Origin: Cryptomeria japonica
Lineage: Eukaryota > Streptophyta > Pinopsida > Cupressales > Cupressaceae
Reading direction: 5' to 3'
DNA: 64,000 bases
NCBI RefSeq assembly: GCF_030272615.1
Contig: NC_081405.1
Location: 19,180,547 to 19,244,546, forward strand
The notes under the pieces were generated by a model that was given only the letters and a program-made list of their open reading frames with translations, was not told the DNA's origin and ran no database searches. Position numbers and translations under genes: made by a program. The first letter of the stretch is position 1; each line of letters begins with the position of its first letter. Below are positions 1-9,383 of the stretch, piece after piece.

Positions 1-769
1 CCACCACTAGGCCAACTCAGGTTGTACCAAATATATAATTTTTATTCAAGGAAAAAGACTGATTTAAATTAATAAATACATGAAGGGAATTAAATTTCAA
101 AATTGAACTACATTGAATTAAAACATTAGCACACATTGTTAACCCATTCCAAGAAGTGCGGAATACATCACAATTTCAAGGGTTAGTGTGTCCCCTATGA
201 CCATATGACAAGGTAATATTGGTTTATCATCGTTAGAGGTCTTGTTTCTCCAAGAGGTGGAGGGAGATAGTAGGGGTGATCCATGACTTATTTTCTCCAT
301 ACGCCTTTTGTACAAAAGTACTTTTTATTAAATTTGATTCTTTTGAATGCAAATTGAGTACAAAATTGCATCATCATGTAGAATCTTGATACAATAGTTA
401 GTTGGCAACTATTATGAATTGATGATGAATGCTTTTGAAAATCATCATCATAGTTCAAAAATTGCATATTACAACGTTTTACATCTTCCTCTTCCCTAGT
501 CTAGTTAAAATTTGTGGAAAGGTTCTAATCCTTGCATTTTGTTGTAGCTCCTTGCTTGACATTGAAAGCTATGTTTGTGGCTCTGACTCAATCAAACCAA
601 TGACCTCTAATTGTCTACCTCTCTTGTGCGAAGACGAAGGTTGTATTGTATTTTATAATAATAATGGCATTTGAATCTTTGATACTAATAGCATGATACT
701 TCATCATTGATAATTGATATTATGGCAGTGATAAATATAATTGTCTATGTTGTCAATTATGGTCTCTAC
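1..769. other. AT-rich sequence without recognisable gene
   Basis: No coding similarity, RNA gene or clear repeat was recognised. The short open frame at 429-674 has no recognisable domain and lies in AT-rich sequence, so it is treated as chance. The last nine bases, GGTCTCTAC at 761-769, are nearly repeated after the mobile element that follows. Confidence 0.4.
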
Positions 770-1571
770 CATAGATGCAAATATCGGAAAAAAATTTGGG
801 AAGATCGCGATATATTTGCGGCCGATTTAATCGGCATTAAAACCGGCAAAGATTTTTCATAAAAAATCGCAGTTTGTTCCGGAAAAAAATCAGGGTTTTT
901 TAGCTTTAAATCACGATTTCAAAATATAATATCGTCGAAACCCTACACGGAAAAAGCGAAATAAAATACATGTGGGAGGAAAAAATAAACCCGACGCTGG
1001 AACACGCTTTGCCTATGACTTCCAACGCCCGACGCCCGACATTGCATATATAACAAATATAACCAATATATAACTAAGGGTATCAGCGATGACATCAATA
1101 AAGCAATACCATTATACTATTTAGTTGTGCAGTGTTTTATTTAGGGTAAGAAACTATATATGTTTTGTCCAAAACAAAGTCTCATGTATAAATATAAATT
1201 TAATATATTATATTTTCTTAGATTTATATATATTTTAACATTATTAAAATATTAAATAGATTTATATATATTTTAACATTATTAAAATATTAGTATACTT
1301 ATTTTTGATAAATGTATAATGTGTATACTAATTTTAAGAAATTAAATATATTAAATGTATTACTTGGATAGATGCACAAACATATGTCACATTAGATGTA
1401 TGCTTAAGTCAATGATAAATGTATAACATGTATATTAAATATATATTAGAATATTTTAAGAAATTATATATTTTCAAATGTTCGATAAATTTGCCGATTT
1501 ATTGCCGATTCCCGATTTTTAAAAAATTTTCAGCCAAAAGATTTATTGTCGATTAAGATATTTACATCTTT
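770..1571. mobile_element. Non-autonomous TIR element, about 800 bp, hAT- or Mutator-like
   Basis: The left end reads CATAGATGCAAATATC. The right end, reverse-complemented, reads AAAGATGTAAATATC, giving terminal inverted repeats of about 15 bp with few mismatches. The flanks are GGTCTCTAC (761-769) and GGTCTCCAC (1572-1580), an 8-9 bp target duplication with one mismatch, which fits hAT (8 bp) or Mutator-like (9 bp) insertion. Sub-terminal regions are rich in CGATT/AATCG words on both sides (for example GCCGATTTAATCGGC near 820). There is no transposase frame. Class assignment is an inference from duplication length only. Confidence 0.6.
1219..1291. repeat. Tandem duplication of about 36 bp, AT-rich
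   Basis: The AT-rich unit containing TAGATTTATATATATTTTAA occurs twice back to back inside the TIR element. Confidence 0.6.
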
Positions 1572-1574
1572 GGT

Positions 1575-1657
1575 CTCCACTCCCAAATCCTCTTATTGTA
1601 ATCAAACTTTTATATGAGAAGAGATCCCAATAACTAGTATGGGTGTAGGAGTGGAGA
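1575..1657. mobile_element. Miniature inverted-repeat sequence of about 83 bp, copy 1
   Basis: The sequence starts CTCCACTCCCAAATCC and ends GGGTGTAGGAGTGGAG, so its ends are inverted repeats. A second copy lies at 37317-37397 in the opposite orientation with the same centre (ATTGTAATCAAA and GAGATCCCAATAACTAGT). Two dispersed copies with inverted ends suggest a very short MITE-like repeat. Confidence 0.55.
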
Positions 1658-1659
1658 TC

Positions 1660-1850
1660 CTAATGGGGTTGAGGGGTAATGTCCCGCATGGGGGTTCGGG
1701 GGCAATGCCATGAACAGGGTCGAGGGGCAGCACCCCTTGTCGGGGTTTGGGCCAATGGCCAAAATAGGGTTGAGGGGTAGTGCCCATCATGGGTGTTTGG
1801 GGGCAATGCCCCCAGTGGGGTCAAGGGGTAGCGCCCCCACCACCAAGCCC
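1660..1850. repeat. G-rich degenerate minisatellite
   Basis: Alternating half-units built around GGGTTGAGGGGTAGTGCCC and GGGTTTGGGGGCAATGCCC repeat about five times. The G-runs followed by matching C-runs (GGGGGCAATGCCCCC) can fold back. Overlapping open frames on both strands here are by-products of the repeat. Confidence 0.7.
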
Positions 1851-1860
1851 AATTTAAGGC

Positions 1861-2229
1861 CTTTGAAACCACACAAAACATCATGTTGCACACCATTTTC
1901 TCAATTTTATCACTCAAGGTAGAAATTAGGTATTTGACACATTTTTGTTTATAAAAATCTTTAAAAAAACTGATTCCTTTTTGTTTGGGAAAACCTTGTC
2001 AAAAACTTGAGAAAAATCCCTATGAGTTTTTTGGTGAGTTACTCACTAGACAAAAAATGAGTTGAGTACTCACTGAGTCTACCAAGTATGGTTATGATGC
2101 ATTAACCTTTGCTGATTAAGTGTTCATAGATAATAGAGTACTAGAAGCTAGTGATTTGGCAGAACATAGCTAGAACATATTAAGGTCACTAAAAGATACC
2201 TTTAGCAAACCCATAATAGGCACAAAATT
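1861..2229. other. Spacer, no gene recognised
   Basis: AT-rich sequence with scattered GAGTACTCACT-like words at 2030-2080. A similar GAGTACTCA/GAGTCC vocabulary recurs at 36880-37030 and 37450-37530, so it may be the edge of a degraded dispersed repeat. No coding similarity was seen. Confidence 0.35.
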
Positions 2230-2790
2230 TAAGCAGATCAAAATTGCATAGAGAGGTCATTTGAAGTGGAAAAGATGGTCTTTTTGAAATTGCAGCCTTA
2301 TAGGCAAACCTCCATCAAAAGTAGTGGGGTTGAAAAGATCAAGCCACACTTCCATGTGCCATATAGGATCTTGAGGAGTGTTGGTGAAGTTGCATATGAG
2401 TTGAAATTACCAGAAAATGACATGATTTGTAATATGTTTCATGTGTTTTTATTTAGAAAGGTTCTTGGACAACATATCACATCATTAGTGGATTGGGCAC
2501 CCTTGCATGATGAGGGGAAACTCATATGGAACATGTTATTATTGATACCAAGGGGAAAAAGTTGAGGAATAAAAGCATCGTAAAGTATTGTTTAATTGGA
2601 AGAATGTACCTATTGAAGATATTACTTGGGAAGGACTAGAGAACTTGGAGCATACAAATTTGCATTGCACGAGGGTAAACAACTTTGGGAAAAACAAACT
2701 TTTAATGCCCCTTATCCTAGCTATGAAGAGGTCTAAGTCACTTTCTAGTCTTGAGCAAGATTCACTTTTCAGCCTTGGGTAGGATTTCAA
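2230..2790 (+). pseudogene. Ty3/gypsy chromovirus pol 3' fragment (integrase tail and chromodomain)
   Basis: The translation shows FEVEKMVFLKLQPYRQ followed by PHFHVPYRILRSVGEVAYEL, the conserved tail between integrase and chromodomain in plant chromoviruses. A frameshift near 2560 leads into WKNVPIEDITWEGLENLEH, matching the W-x-x-W/T-W-E core of the chromodomain. The same region of the full chromovirus in this window is at 19457-19854 (minus strand) and is clearly related. No gag, protease or reverse transcriptase is attached, so this is a truncated, frameshifted relic. In intact elements this domain directs integration through histone marks; here it cannot be expressed as one protein. Confidence 0.85.
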
Positions 2791-4064
2791 ACTTTCTCAT
2801 ATTGTCATACCTTTCTTCTATTCCCTACTTCCCCTTCAATATCGAATATCCCAAAATCTAGATTCCTATCCTCCCTCTCCCTTGTTTGTGGACTTGCGAA
2901 TTTCCACTTTCCAATGCACTTTGTAGCACCAACTCCCCACCCTCACTTCCTCCAACCATTGCATTCTTTTGCTAAGCTTTTCCTCAAATCACGGCCACTC
3001 TTTGGCATGCTCTTTCATAGAACCTTGCCATTTGAATGAAGGACTTCATCCATCACCACATCCGACCAAAAACTCTATTAATGGGCTCAAATTTGAGTGT
3101 GATAAAATTGTGGAAAACTTTGGGCCCATTCTAGGGCTTCAACCTCCATATAATGTGGACAACTTCATTAGCTTGGGGCATCTTTGGACATCATTAAGCT
3201 GGTCAAGCACTTGTGTTCACTTGTTGGGTTTGAGGATGAAAGTCTTTAGGTTTTGGAGATTAGTGGATGAAAACCCATAGGTTTTGGACATCATTGGACA
3301 AAATTCCATTGGTTTCTTGGAGTTTGGAGGACAAAAGTCCTTTATATTTTTCAGGGCAACTTCACATGGAGGTTGTATCTGCACTTCAAGCTTAGTGGAT
3401 TTCAGTGTGGGCATTCACCATTCAACATATATTTGTGATTGTAATCTTTGTTATCAATAGACAACCAAAACTACAAATTTTGTAATCATTGAATGAACTT
3501 TTTGAATAAAATAGTATGTTTAGTGAGTTTATATGTGTAGATCTGTTTATTTTATGTGCACATTTCAGATCTAAATATTTTGTATAAATGTTTTGGTTGA
3601 TTTTTATTGCATTATTTTACATCTGAGCAAATTATATGAATATATGAATTAGGTGTCATTTCAATAGCATCACAATCGCCATGGATTTCAATCAAAGCAT
3701 GAATATAATTGTAATGTTCCCTATTAAGAGGCTGCCAATTCTTAAAGAGCAACATACATGACTACTTATTATGCTACGTTAATTACATATTACATAACTA
3801 TGGTTGCTCATAGTACAACTGATATTGTCCTTATTCAAGCTCTAATCTTAATCCCTTCTAATTCTCAACCTTGGATGGGTATTTACTTGTCTAGGGCGCG
3901 ATGACACCACCTCCATAATGCAGCCCAGATTTCAGGAACATCAGTCCATTCAACCTTGGCTCATAATGCAGCCCAGATTTCAGGATCATTAGTCCATTCA
4001 CTATAATGTCCCCATTTTCATGAGGATCAGTCCGCAGAGGAGTTTGGCCTATTACTTGATGCTC
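2791..4064. other. Non-coding spacer, possible LTR remnants
   Basis: Pyrimidine-rich then AT-rich sequence without recognisable genes. TGTAATGTTCCC at 3710 resembles the start of the LTR families seen elsewhere in the window, but no matching end with a target duplication was found. At 3918-3945 and 3967-3994 there is a near-identical duplicate of ATGCAGCCCAGATTTCAGGA. Confidence 0.35.
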
Positions 4065-4069
4065 GTAGG

Positions 4070-4785
4070 TGTAATGTTCCCTTGCCAATGTAGCGGGTGT
4101 GATCGTACGGTGAAGGTGAGGGCGTGCAGTGGAGGAATGGCGTACGGTGGGGGTATGGCGTACGGTGGGAGGTAAGGCGTACGACGGGGTGTATGGTGGA
4201 GGAATGGCGTACAGCGGGAGGTAAGGCATACGGTGGGGCGTATGGTGGAGGAATGGTTGCCAAGTTCCGCCTTTGAACCCTTCAGACACTTAATCAGTGG
4301 AGTGAATTATTATTATTATTCCAAGCACAAGAGACTTCGGTGTAGATGATGAATATTTGCACATGCACAGGAAATGATATTGATAATGATTGCACAATAG
4401 ATTACACAAACTTGGAATAGAAGTAGAATAGGGTGAGGAGGACTCCCACCGAAACTGCGGATGCCAAGTAGGGAGGATCTCTCACCTCCGAAATGACAGA
4501 CAAGCTGAACTCCAACTGGAATTTGCACAAGCAAGAGAAAATACCAAAATTCATACATACCTATGACAAAGACTAACTCGGCCATATATATGGGCTTCGG
4601 GAAACTTCCCGAAGGGTTACAAACGCGCCGACACGTCCAACTAAGACTTACCTAAACTAATTAAATAAAAGGGCCCGAAAGATTTATTATTAAGTTTGGG
4701 GCCTTACAATAAAGTAATTAAATTTATTATTTAACTATATTGGGGACATTACAAATTATTATTTAATTATATCGGGGACATTACA
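4070..4785 (-). repeat. LTR in inverted orientation
   Basis: It reads as the reverse complement of the LTR at 6131-7041: it starts TGTAATGTTCCCTTGCC (complement of the LTR end) and finishes in two staggered copies of GGGGACATTACA (complement of the LTR start). It is about 195 bp shorter, mainly because the internal GTACG array is shorter. Open frames here (3891-4289, 4316-4585, minus strand) are LTR shadows. Confidence 0.85.
4100..4255 (-). repeat. GTACG minisatellite inside inverted LTR
   Basis: Imperfect tandem copies of about 18 bp built on GGCGTACGGTGGGAGGTAA. The core CGTACG is self-complementary. Confidence 0.8.
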
Positions 4786-5070
4786 AATCCTCACCACCGT
4801 ACGCCATACCTCCACCGTACGCCTTACCTCCCACCGTATGCCATTCCTCCACTGTACGCCTTACCTCCCACCGTACGCCATACCTCCACCGTATGCCCCA
4901 CCGTACAACCCACCTCCCACCGTACGCCATACCTCCACCGTACGCCATACCTCCACCGTACCCCTTACCTCCCACTGTACGTCATTCCTCCATCGTATGC
5001 CCTCACCTTTACCGTACGGTCACACTCGCACGCTCTCCATATTGCCGTACATTGGCAAGGGAACATTACA
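4786..5070 (+). repeat. 3' part of forward 5' LTR
   Basis: The segment joins directly to the inverted LTR and contains only the CACCGTACGCC array and the terminal GGCAAGGGAACATTACA. The promoter-bearing first two thirds are missing or represented only by the inverted copy. Confidence 0.8.
4790..5005 (+). repeat. GTACG minisatellite in partial forward LTR
   Basis: Tandem units of the type CCTCCACCGTACGCCATA, about 11 copies with frequent C-to-T changes in the CGTACG core. Confidence 0.85.
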
Positions 5071-5071
5071 G

Positions 5072-5086
5072 TGGTATCAGAGCTGG
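5072..5086 (+). other. Primer binding site (initiator Met tRNA)
   Basis: TGGTATCAGAGCTGG lies two bases after the LTR end ACA (5070). It is complementary to the 3' end of plant initiator Met tRNA, the usual primer for minus-strand synthesis, and fixes the element orientation as plus. Confidence 0.9.
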
Positions 5087-5221
5087 TAATTCTGCCAGCC
5101 TGTCGGGAGAATCATGACATCGAATGAACGATTGATAGATGCGTTGAAGGAGTTAAGAAGTCAGCAAGAGCTTTGTCAGATCCTCACTAGAAGGCTTGCC
5201 ATATGTTCTCTATCCTAGATT

Positions 5222-6130
5222 TTGGTGGATTGGAAGGAACATTTGTTGGTTGAATACTCCAAGAATACATTCGCGTGCGAGCTAATGGATGGTCAAGTGC
5301 AGGATGACAGATACAAGGTGGTTGATGACATCATTTACTACAAGGACAAAATCTATTTGGTGCCCGAGTCCAAGATGAATGAAAGAATTCTAAAAGAAAT
5401 GCACGACTCTCCCTTGGCGAGCCACTCGGAATATCTGAAGGTCTACAGACAAATCCGATACAAATTTTCTTGGAAGGGCCTTAAGAATGACGTTCTGTAG
5501 TACATGCGTGAATGCTCCACCTGCCAGTAGAACAAATCCGAGCACACCTTACCTGTTGGACTATTTCAGTCGTTGCCAATCCTCGACCAGAAGTGGGATA
5601 GCATCTCTATGGATTTCATTACTGGGTTTCCCATAGTGCAGGGAAAGGATTGCATCTTCGTCGTGGTAGATCGTTTGACCAAATATGCCCTTTTCTTTGC
5701 CATCTCCACCAGATGCCAGGCAGTTCAAGTGGCCGAGTTGTTCTTCCATAAGGAAGAGCTTCATCTACATAAGAAGAACCTATTGCAGATGAGTTTTGAG
5801 ATTCCAGACCATCATTGGGAAAGGGTTGATTGGCAAGATGACATGATAGCTTGGGATCCGGGCATCGATGTGTTTGATGATTGGCTTCAGAGGGATCTTG
5901 GCGACTCCGAGCATGGCAACAATTATATCAGAGTGGAGCAGCTGAAGTTGGAGGGAGATTTACTCTTCTCGCTTACTTCCATGTGCGTGCACGTGGTCAT
6001 GTTGCGGCATGGAGATTGCAGATATGACTATCTGTGTTCGCGCTCGGTATGGGACCCTGGATCTCTGCAGTGGGCAAACCGTTTGATGATGGATTGCTTG
6101 AGGGCAAGCAATTTCTGGGCGGCGAGGATT
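5222..6130 (+). pseudogene. Ty3/gypsy integrase fragment in a deleted element
   Basis: The open part from 5222 includes DRYKVVDDIIYYKDKIYLVP and the start of the zinc-binding H2C2 domain. A TAG replaces a codon after NDVL at about 5500, and another stop lies inside the Cys pair. The core then follows: [14 protein letters not shown] and [17 protein letters not shown] contain the first catalytic Asp. Similarity to the chromovirus integrase ends near 5770, and the rest of the frame to 6157 ([15 protein letters not shown] onwards) is not recognisable. Gag, protease and reverse transcriptase are absent between the primer site and the integrase, so the element lost most of its interior. The matching region in the nested chromovirus is at 24700-25150. 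Confidence 0.85.
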
Positions 6131-6310
6131 TGTAATGTCCCCGATATAATTAAATAATAATTTGTAATGTCCCCGATATAGTTAAATAATAAATTTAATT
6201 ACTTTATTGTAAGGCCCCAAACTTAATAATAAATCTTTCGGGCCCTTTTATTTAATTAGATTAGGTAAGTCTTAGTTGGACGTGTTGGCCCGTTTGTAAC
6301 CCTTTGGGAA

Positions 6311-6340
6311 GTTTCCCGAAGCCCATATATATGGCCGAGT
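6311..6340 (+). promoter_or_regulatory. LTR core promoter candidate
   Basis: CCATATATATGG at 6323-6334 is a perfect 12-bp palindrome in TATA position, preceded by GGGAAGTTTCCC, another perfect palindrome (6307-6318). The inverted LTR keeps both at 4560-4605. Assignment as promoter is an inference from composition and position within the LTR. Confidence 0.5.
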
Positions 6341-6659
6341 TAGTCTTTGTCATAGGTATGTATGAATTTTGGTATTTTCTCTTGCTTGTGCGAATTCCAG
6401 TTGGAGTTCAGCTTGTCTGTCATTTCGGAGGTGGGAGATCCTCCCTACTTGGCATTCGCAGTTTTGGTGGGAGTCCTCCTCACCCTATTCTACTTCTATT
6501 CCGAGTTTGTGTAATCTATTGTGCAATCATTATCAATATCATTTCCTGTGCATGTGCAAATATTCATCATCTACATCAAAGTCTCTTGTGCTTGGAATAA
6601 TAATAATAATTCATTCCACTGATTAAGTGTCTGAAGGGTTCGAAGGCGGAACTCAGCAA

Positions 6660-6990
6660 CCATTCCTCCACCGTACGCCTTACCCCCCGCCGTACGCCTT
6701 ACCTCCACCGTACGTCTTACCTCCCACCGTACGTCATTCCTCCACCGTACACCCCGCCGTATGCCTTACCTCCCACCGCACACCATATCCCCACCGTATG
6801 CCATACCTCCACCGTACGCCATTCCTTCACTGTACACCCCGCCGTACGCCTTACCTCCCACCGCACGCCATACCCCCACCGTACGCCATACCTCCACTGT
6901 ACGCCATTCCTCCACTGTACACCCCGCCGTACGCCTTACCTCCCACCGTACGTCATTCCTCCACCGTACGCCCTCACCTTCACCATACGG
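6660..6990 (+). repeat. GTACG minisatellite in 3' LTR
   Basis: About 18 units of the same 15-20 bp repeat, with a higher-order duplication: the stretch around CACCCCGCCGTACGCC recurs at about 6748, 6835 and 6920. The copy number differs from the other two arrays, so it expanded or contracted after the LTRs were made. Confidence 0.85.
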
Positions 6991-7046
6991 TCACACCCTC
7001 ACGCTCTCCATATTGCCGTACATTGGCAAGGGAACATTACAGTAGG

Positions 7047-8909
7047 CCAAGGAGTTGATGAGAGGGTCGCTTGGGCAGCTGCTTGTGGCTTCACATTTTA
7101 ATTTTATATGATTTTTCGTGAGATAATGAATTCTCACGCGTGTTGCACTTTATATTCATAATGATATTTTAATTATCTAAAGTGCAAATTAAATAATAAA
7201 GTCACTTAAATAATATTATTATTATTTAAGGGGAATCTTCTAGAAGTTCAATTAAATATTATTTTATTTCTTCTAGAAGGAGGCTGACCTCTTGAGGGAA
7301 AATAATAAATAGAGGAGGCAGCCTCATTGTTGGGCATCGGTTATTTGACATCTCTTCTTGTGAGTAACTTGTGGAGCCGAAGGTTTCTGCAGTTTATTGG
7401 ACATTGGGAACGATACCTCCCTTTGTTACAAATAACTGAGGTGGTGAAAGATCCTCCAAAGGGTTGCAATTGTGGAGGTGATATCTCAGTCATCTCTTTG
7501 AGCTTCATTGGTGGCCAAGGGCCAAGTTTTGCTTGAGTTCGAGTGGGGGTTATTGAAGATATTTTTGATATTCGAATCTTCATCAATTCTGCTGATAAGA
7601 GCTGTCAACATTCTTCTTATTCTGAGTTCTGATCTCAGACATTTTCAGACCACGAACCCAGCTAAGGGAGACCCACAAATTTACTTATTTGAGCAGTTTG
7701 GGGGGAGCGATTTCATATCCTAATTGGAGCGCTCACCTAGGGGAAGGTTGGCAATCATTTTTGGTGTTTGAGGGGGTTCTTCATAGAGGCTGCCAATTAT
7801 TTTCTACAGTTTGAAGCACATCTGAAACAGGGGCGACTTTGTGAAGGGGTCAATTTGGCATCAAAGAGGTCTTCTTTCAGTGGATTTTGCTTGCTTCTTC
7901 ATCTCCAGTATAGGGCGTCATCTCTCATCAGGTTCTTATGGGTTAGTAATGCACTGATCATATATATAAGTTGTTGATGTAGTGCCATTAACCTGAACAT
8001 GCCATTGAATATAAAACAAGGGTCCAAGCATCTACTTGTTCATTTGTAAGAGATGATTGCATATAATAAAGGGGATTGAATTGCAGCTCTCTACATGATC
8101 TTATATCTATGTTCTTCTTGTTAGCTGTTTGCATACCAAATGTTTGTAAATATGTCTTTTGGCTGTAGATGCACATTTCTCCTATAGAAGTCATGTATAT
8201 GCATTGGAGGAGTTAAATAGAAGTTATTCATGAATTATACTTCAAGCCTAGACATCACAGGGATCATTTGCAGTCAATTTTGATGCTGTGTAGTCACTAA
8301 AACAATATTATATGAGACTAAAACTCAGACTAGCAAACTGAGTGTTTGTATGTGAAGTGTTTGACAATATTCCTTGAGTTGGATTCCATCATTTTCTCAC
8401 CTATATTAGTAAGGAATATTACAGGTTAATACTCATAAAGAAGTCTGAAGTTTTTCATCAGTCATATGCCAAGTAAAACTGCATAACACGCAAGTTATAC
8501 TAGCTGTCCAGACTGCATAACACACAGGTTATACAGAAAGAAAACTAGAACAGTAGGTTAATCAGACATTTGTTTGTCAATATTCCCTACACTTTCAGTC
8601 ACATAACAGCAGGGGATATTACATTCACCCTTGGGGCTCATCCGTTTTTGGGATGGGTTACTCCACCTCTCCCTAACAACACCACACCTCTCCTTATTGG
8701 GGGAAGAATTAGAATTGATTAAGTAATTTGGCTGTGAGTACACTAACTTCTAATGTATGTGAAATCAAGTATGACTGTCATACATATTGCAGTCTATATT
8801 AATAGTACTATTAAATTAGGCATAAGAACATTATCAAGCTTCATATTTTAAGCATACATATTAAGCATATCCCCATGCATACCACCTAGAACAAGGATGT
8901 TACTCCGTG
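7047..8909. other. Non-coding, LTR-like sequence without a gene
   Basis: AATAAATAGAGGAGG near 7300 and a terminal GGGGATATTACA at 8612-8623 resemble LTR promoter and end sequences, but no partner end with target duplication was found. None of the short frames (7327-7536, 7508-7723, 7768-7977) shows a recognisable domain. Confidence 0.35.
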
Positions 8910-9383
8910 TAACTTAATAACAGTTCTGATCTGATCTGATCGATGGTGATGTCCTTGGATGCTTTTGATTCCTTTCCTTTATATCTCTCCATATGAGGGA
9001 GAGGTCACACCTCTCCATCATGTATGCCCTTTGGCAAGAGACACACCCTTTCACCATTAGCACACACCCTTTGAAAGAGTGCAACTCTTCATTATTTCTG
9101 CCCTTTGAAAGGGACACAACCTTTCATAATTAGATCTGCACTTCGGATTCCCCAAATTCTCCCCCCTTCAAATGTGTTCTCTTCTCCCTTTTATACCTCA
9201 TATTTGGGGGAGTTACAACTTATCATTTCATGCCTTTTGACCATTCATTAACTTAATCAAATTTTAATCATATTTAATAATATTCTTTTATATTTTAATT
9301 TAATTTTTATTTTTATTCTTTTGTATTTTAATTTTATTGTTATTATTTATTATTAAATTATATTTCAAAGTGGGGACATTACA
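8910..9383 (-). mobile_element. LTR fragment, reverse orientation, same family as 35141-36826
   Basis: Reverse-complemented, it starts TGTAATGTCCCC and carries GTATAAAAGGGAGAAGAG and AGAGGTGTGACCTCTCCCTC, matching the first 550 bp of the LTR at 35141 (AGATATAAAAGGGAGAAGAG). Similarity ends near 8910. It contains a TATA box and repeated AAAGGGCAGAAAT-type units. Confidence 0.75.

Larger units (their letters stand above)
4070..7041 (+). mobile_element. Rearranged Ty3/gypsy element with an inverted left LTR, TSD GTAGG
   Basis: GTAGG is found immediately left (4065-4069) and right (7042-7046) of this block, so the whole block appears to have entered as one insertion. Inside are an inverted LTR (4070-4785), the 3' third of a forward LTR (4786-5070), a primer binding site (5072), a short internal region with an integrase fragment, and a full forward 3' LTR (6131-7041). 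Both outer ends are therefore the same (U5) end of the LTR, which a normal element cannot have. The arrangement is directly visible; how it formed is inference. Confidence 0.75.
6131..7041 (+). repeat. Full 3' LTR, 911 bp
   Basis: It starts TGTAATGTCCCC, with that start duplicated about 33 bp later, and ends GGGAACATTACA, so it has TG...CA ends. It holds a TATA-like promoter (6323-6334) and a GTACG array (6660-6990). The 98-codon frame at 6304-6600 and the proline/tyrosine-rich frames at 6627-7058 lie wholly inside and are not genes. Confidence 0.85.

Noticed and set aside
4316-6600. Conserved open frame of about 90-98 codons with hydrophobic stretches, in two copies (4316-4585 minus, 6304-6600 plus)
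   Set aside because: Both copies are the same LTR segment around the promoter. Their similarity is explained by LTR identity, not protein conservation.
3891-7058. Proline/tyrosine-rich open frames with repeated PPYA/HRTP-type peptides (3891-4289, 4838-5117, 6627-7058)
   Set aside because: They are translations of the CACCGTACGCC minisatellite, are open in several frames at once, and lie inside LTRs.
3710-8623. A larger solo LTR from TGTAATGTTCCC (3710) to GGGGATATTACA (8623) enclosing the rearranged element
   Set aside because: The five bases outside the two ends (ATAAT and TTCAC) do not match, so there is no target-duplication support.
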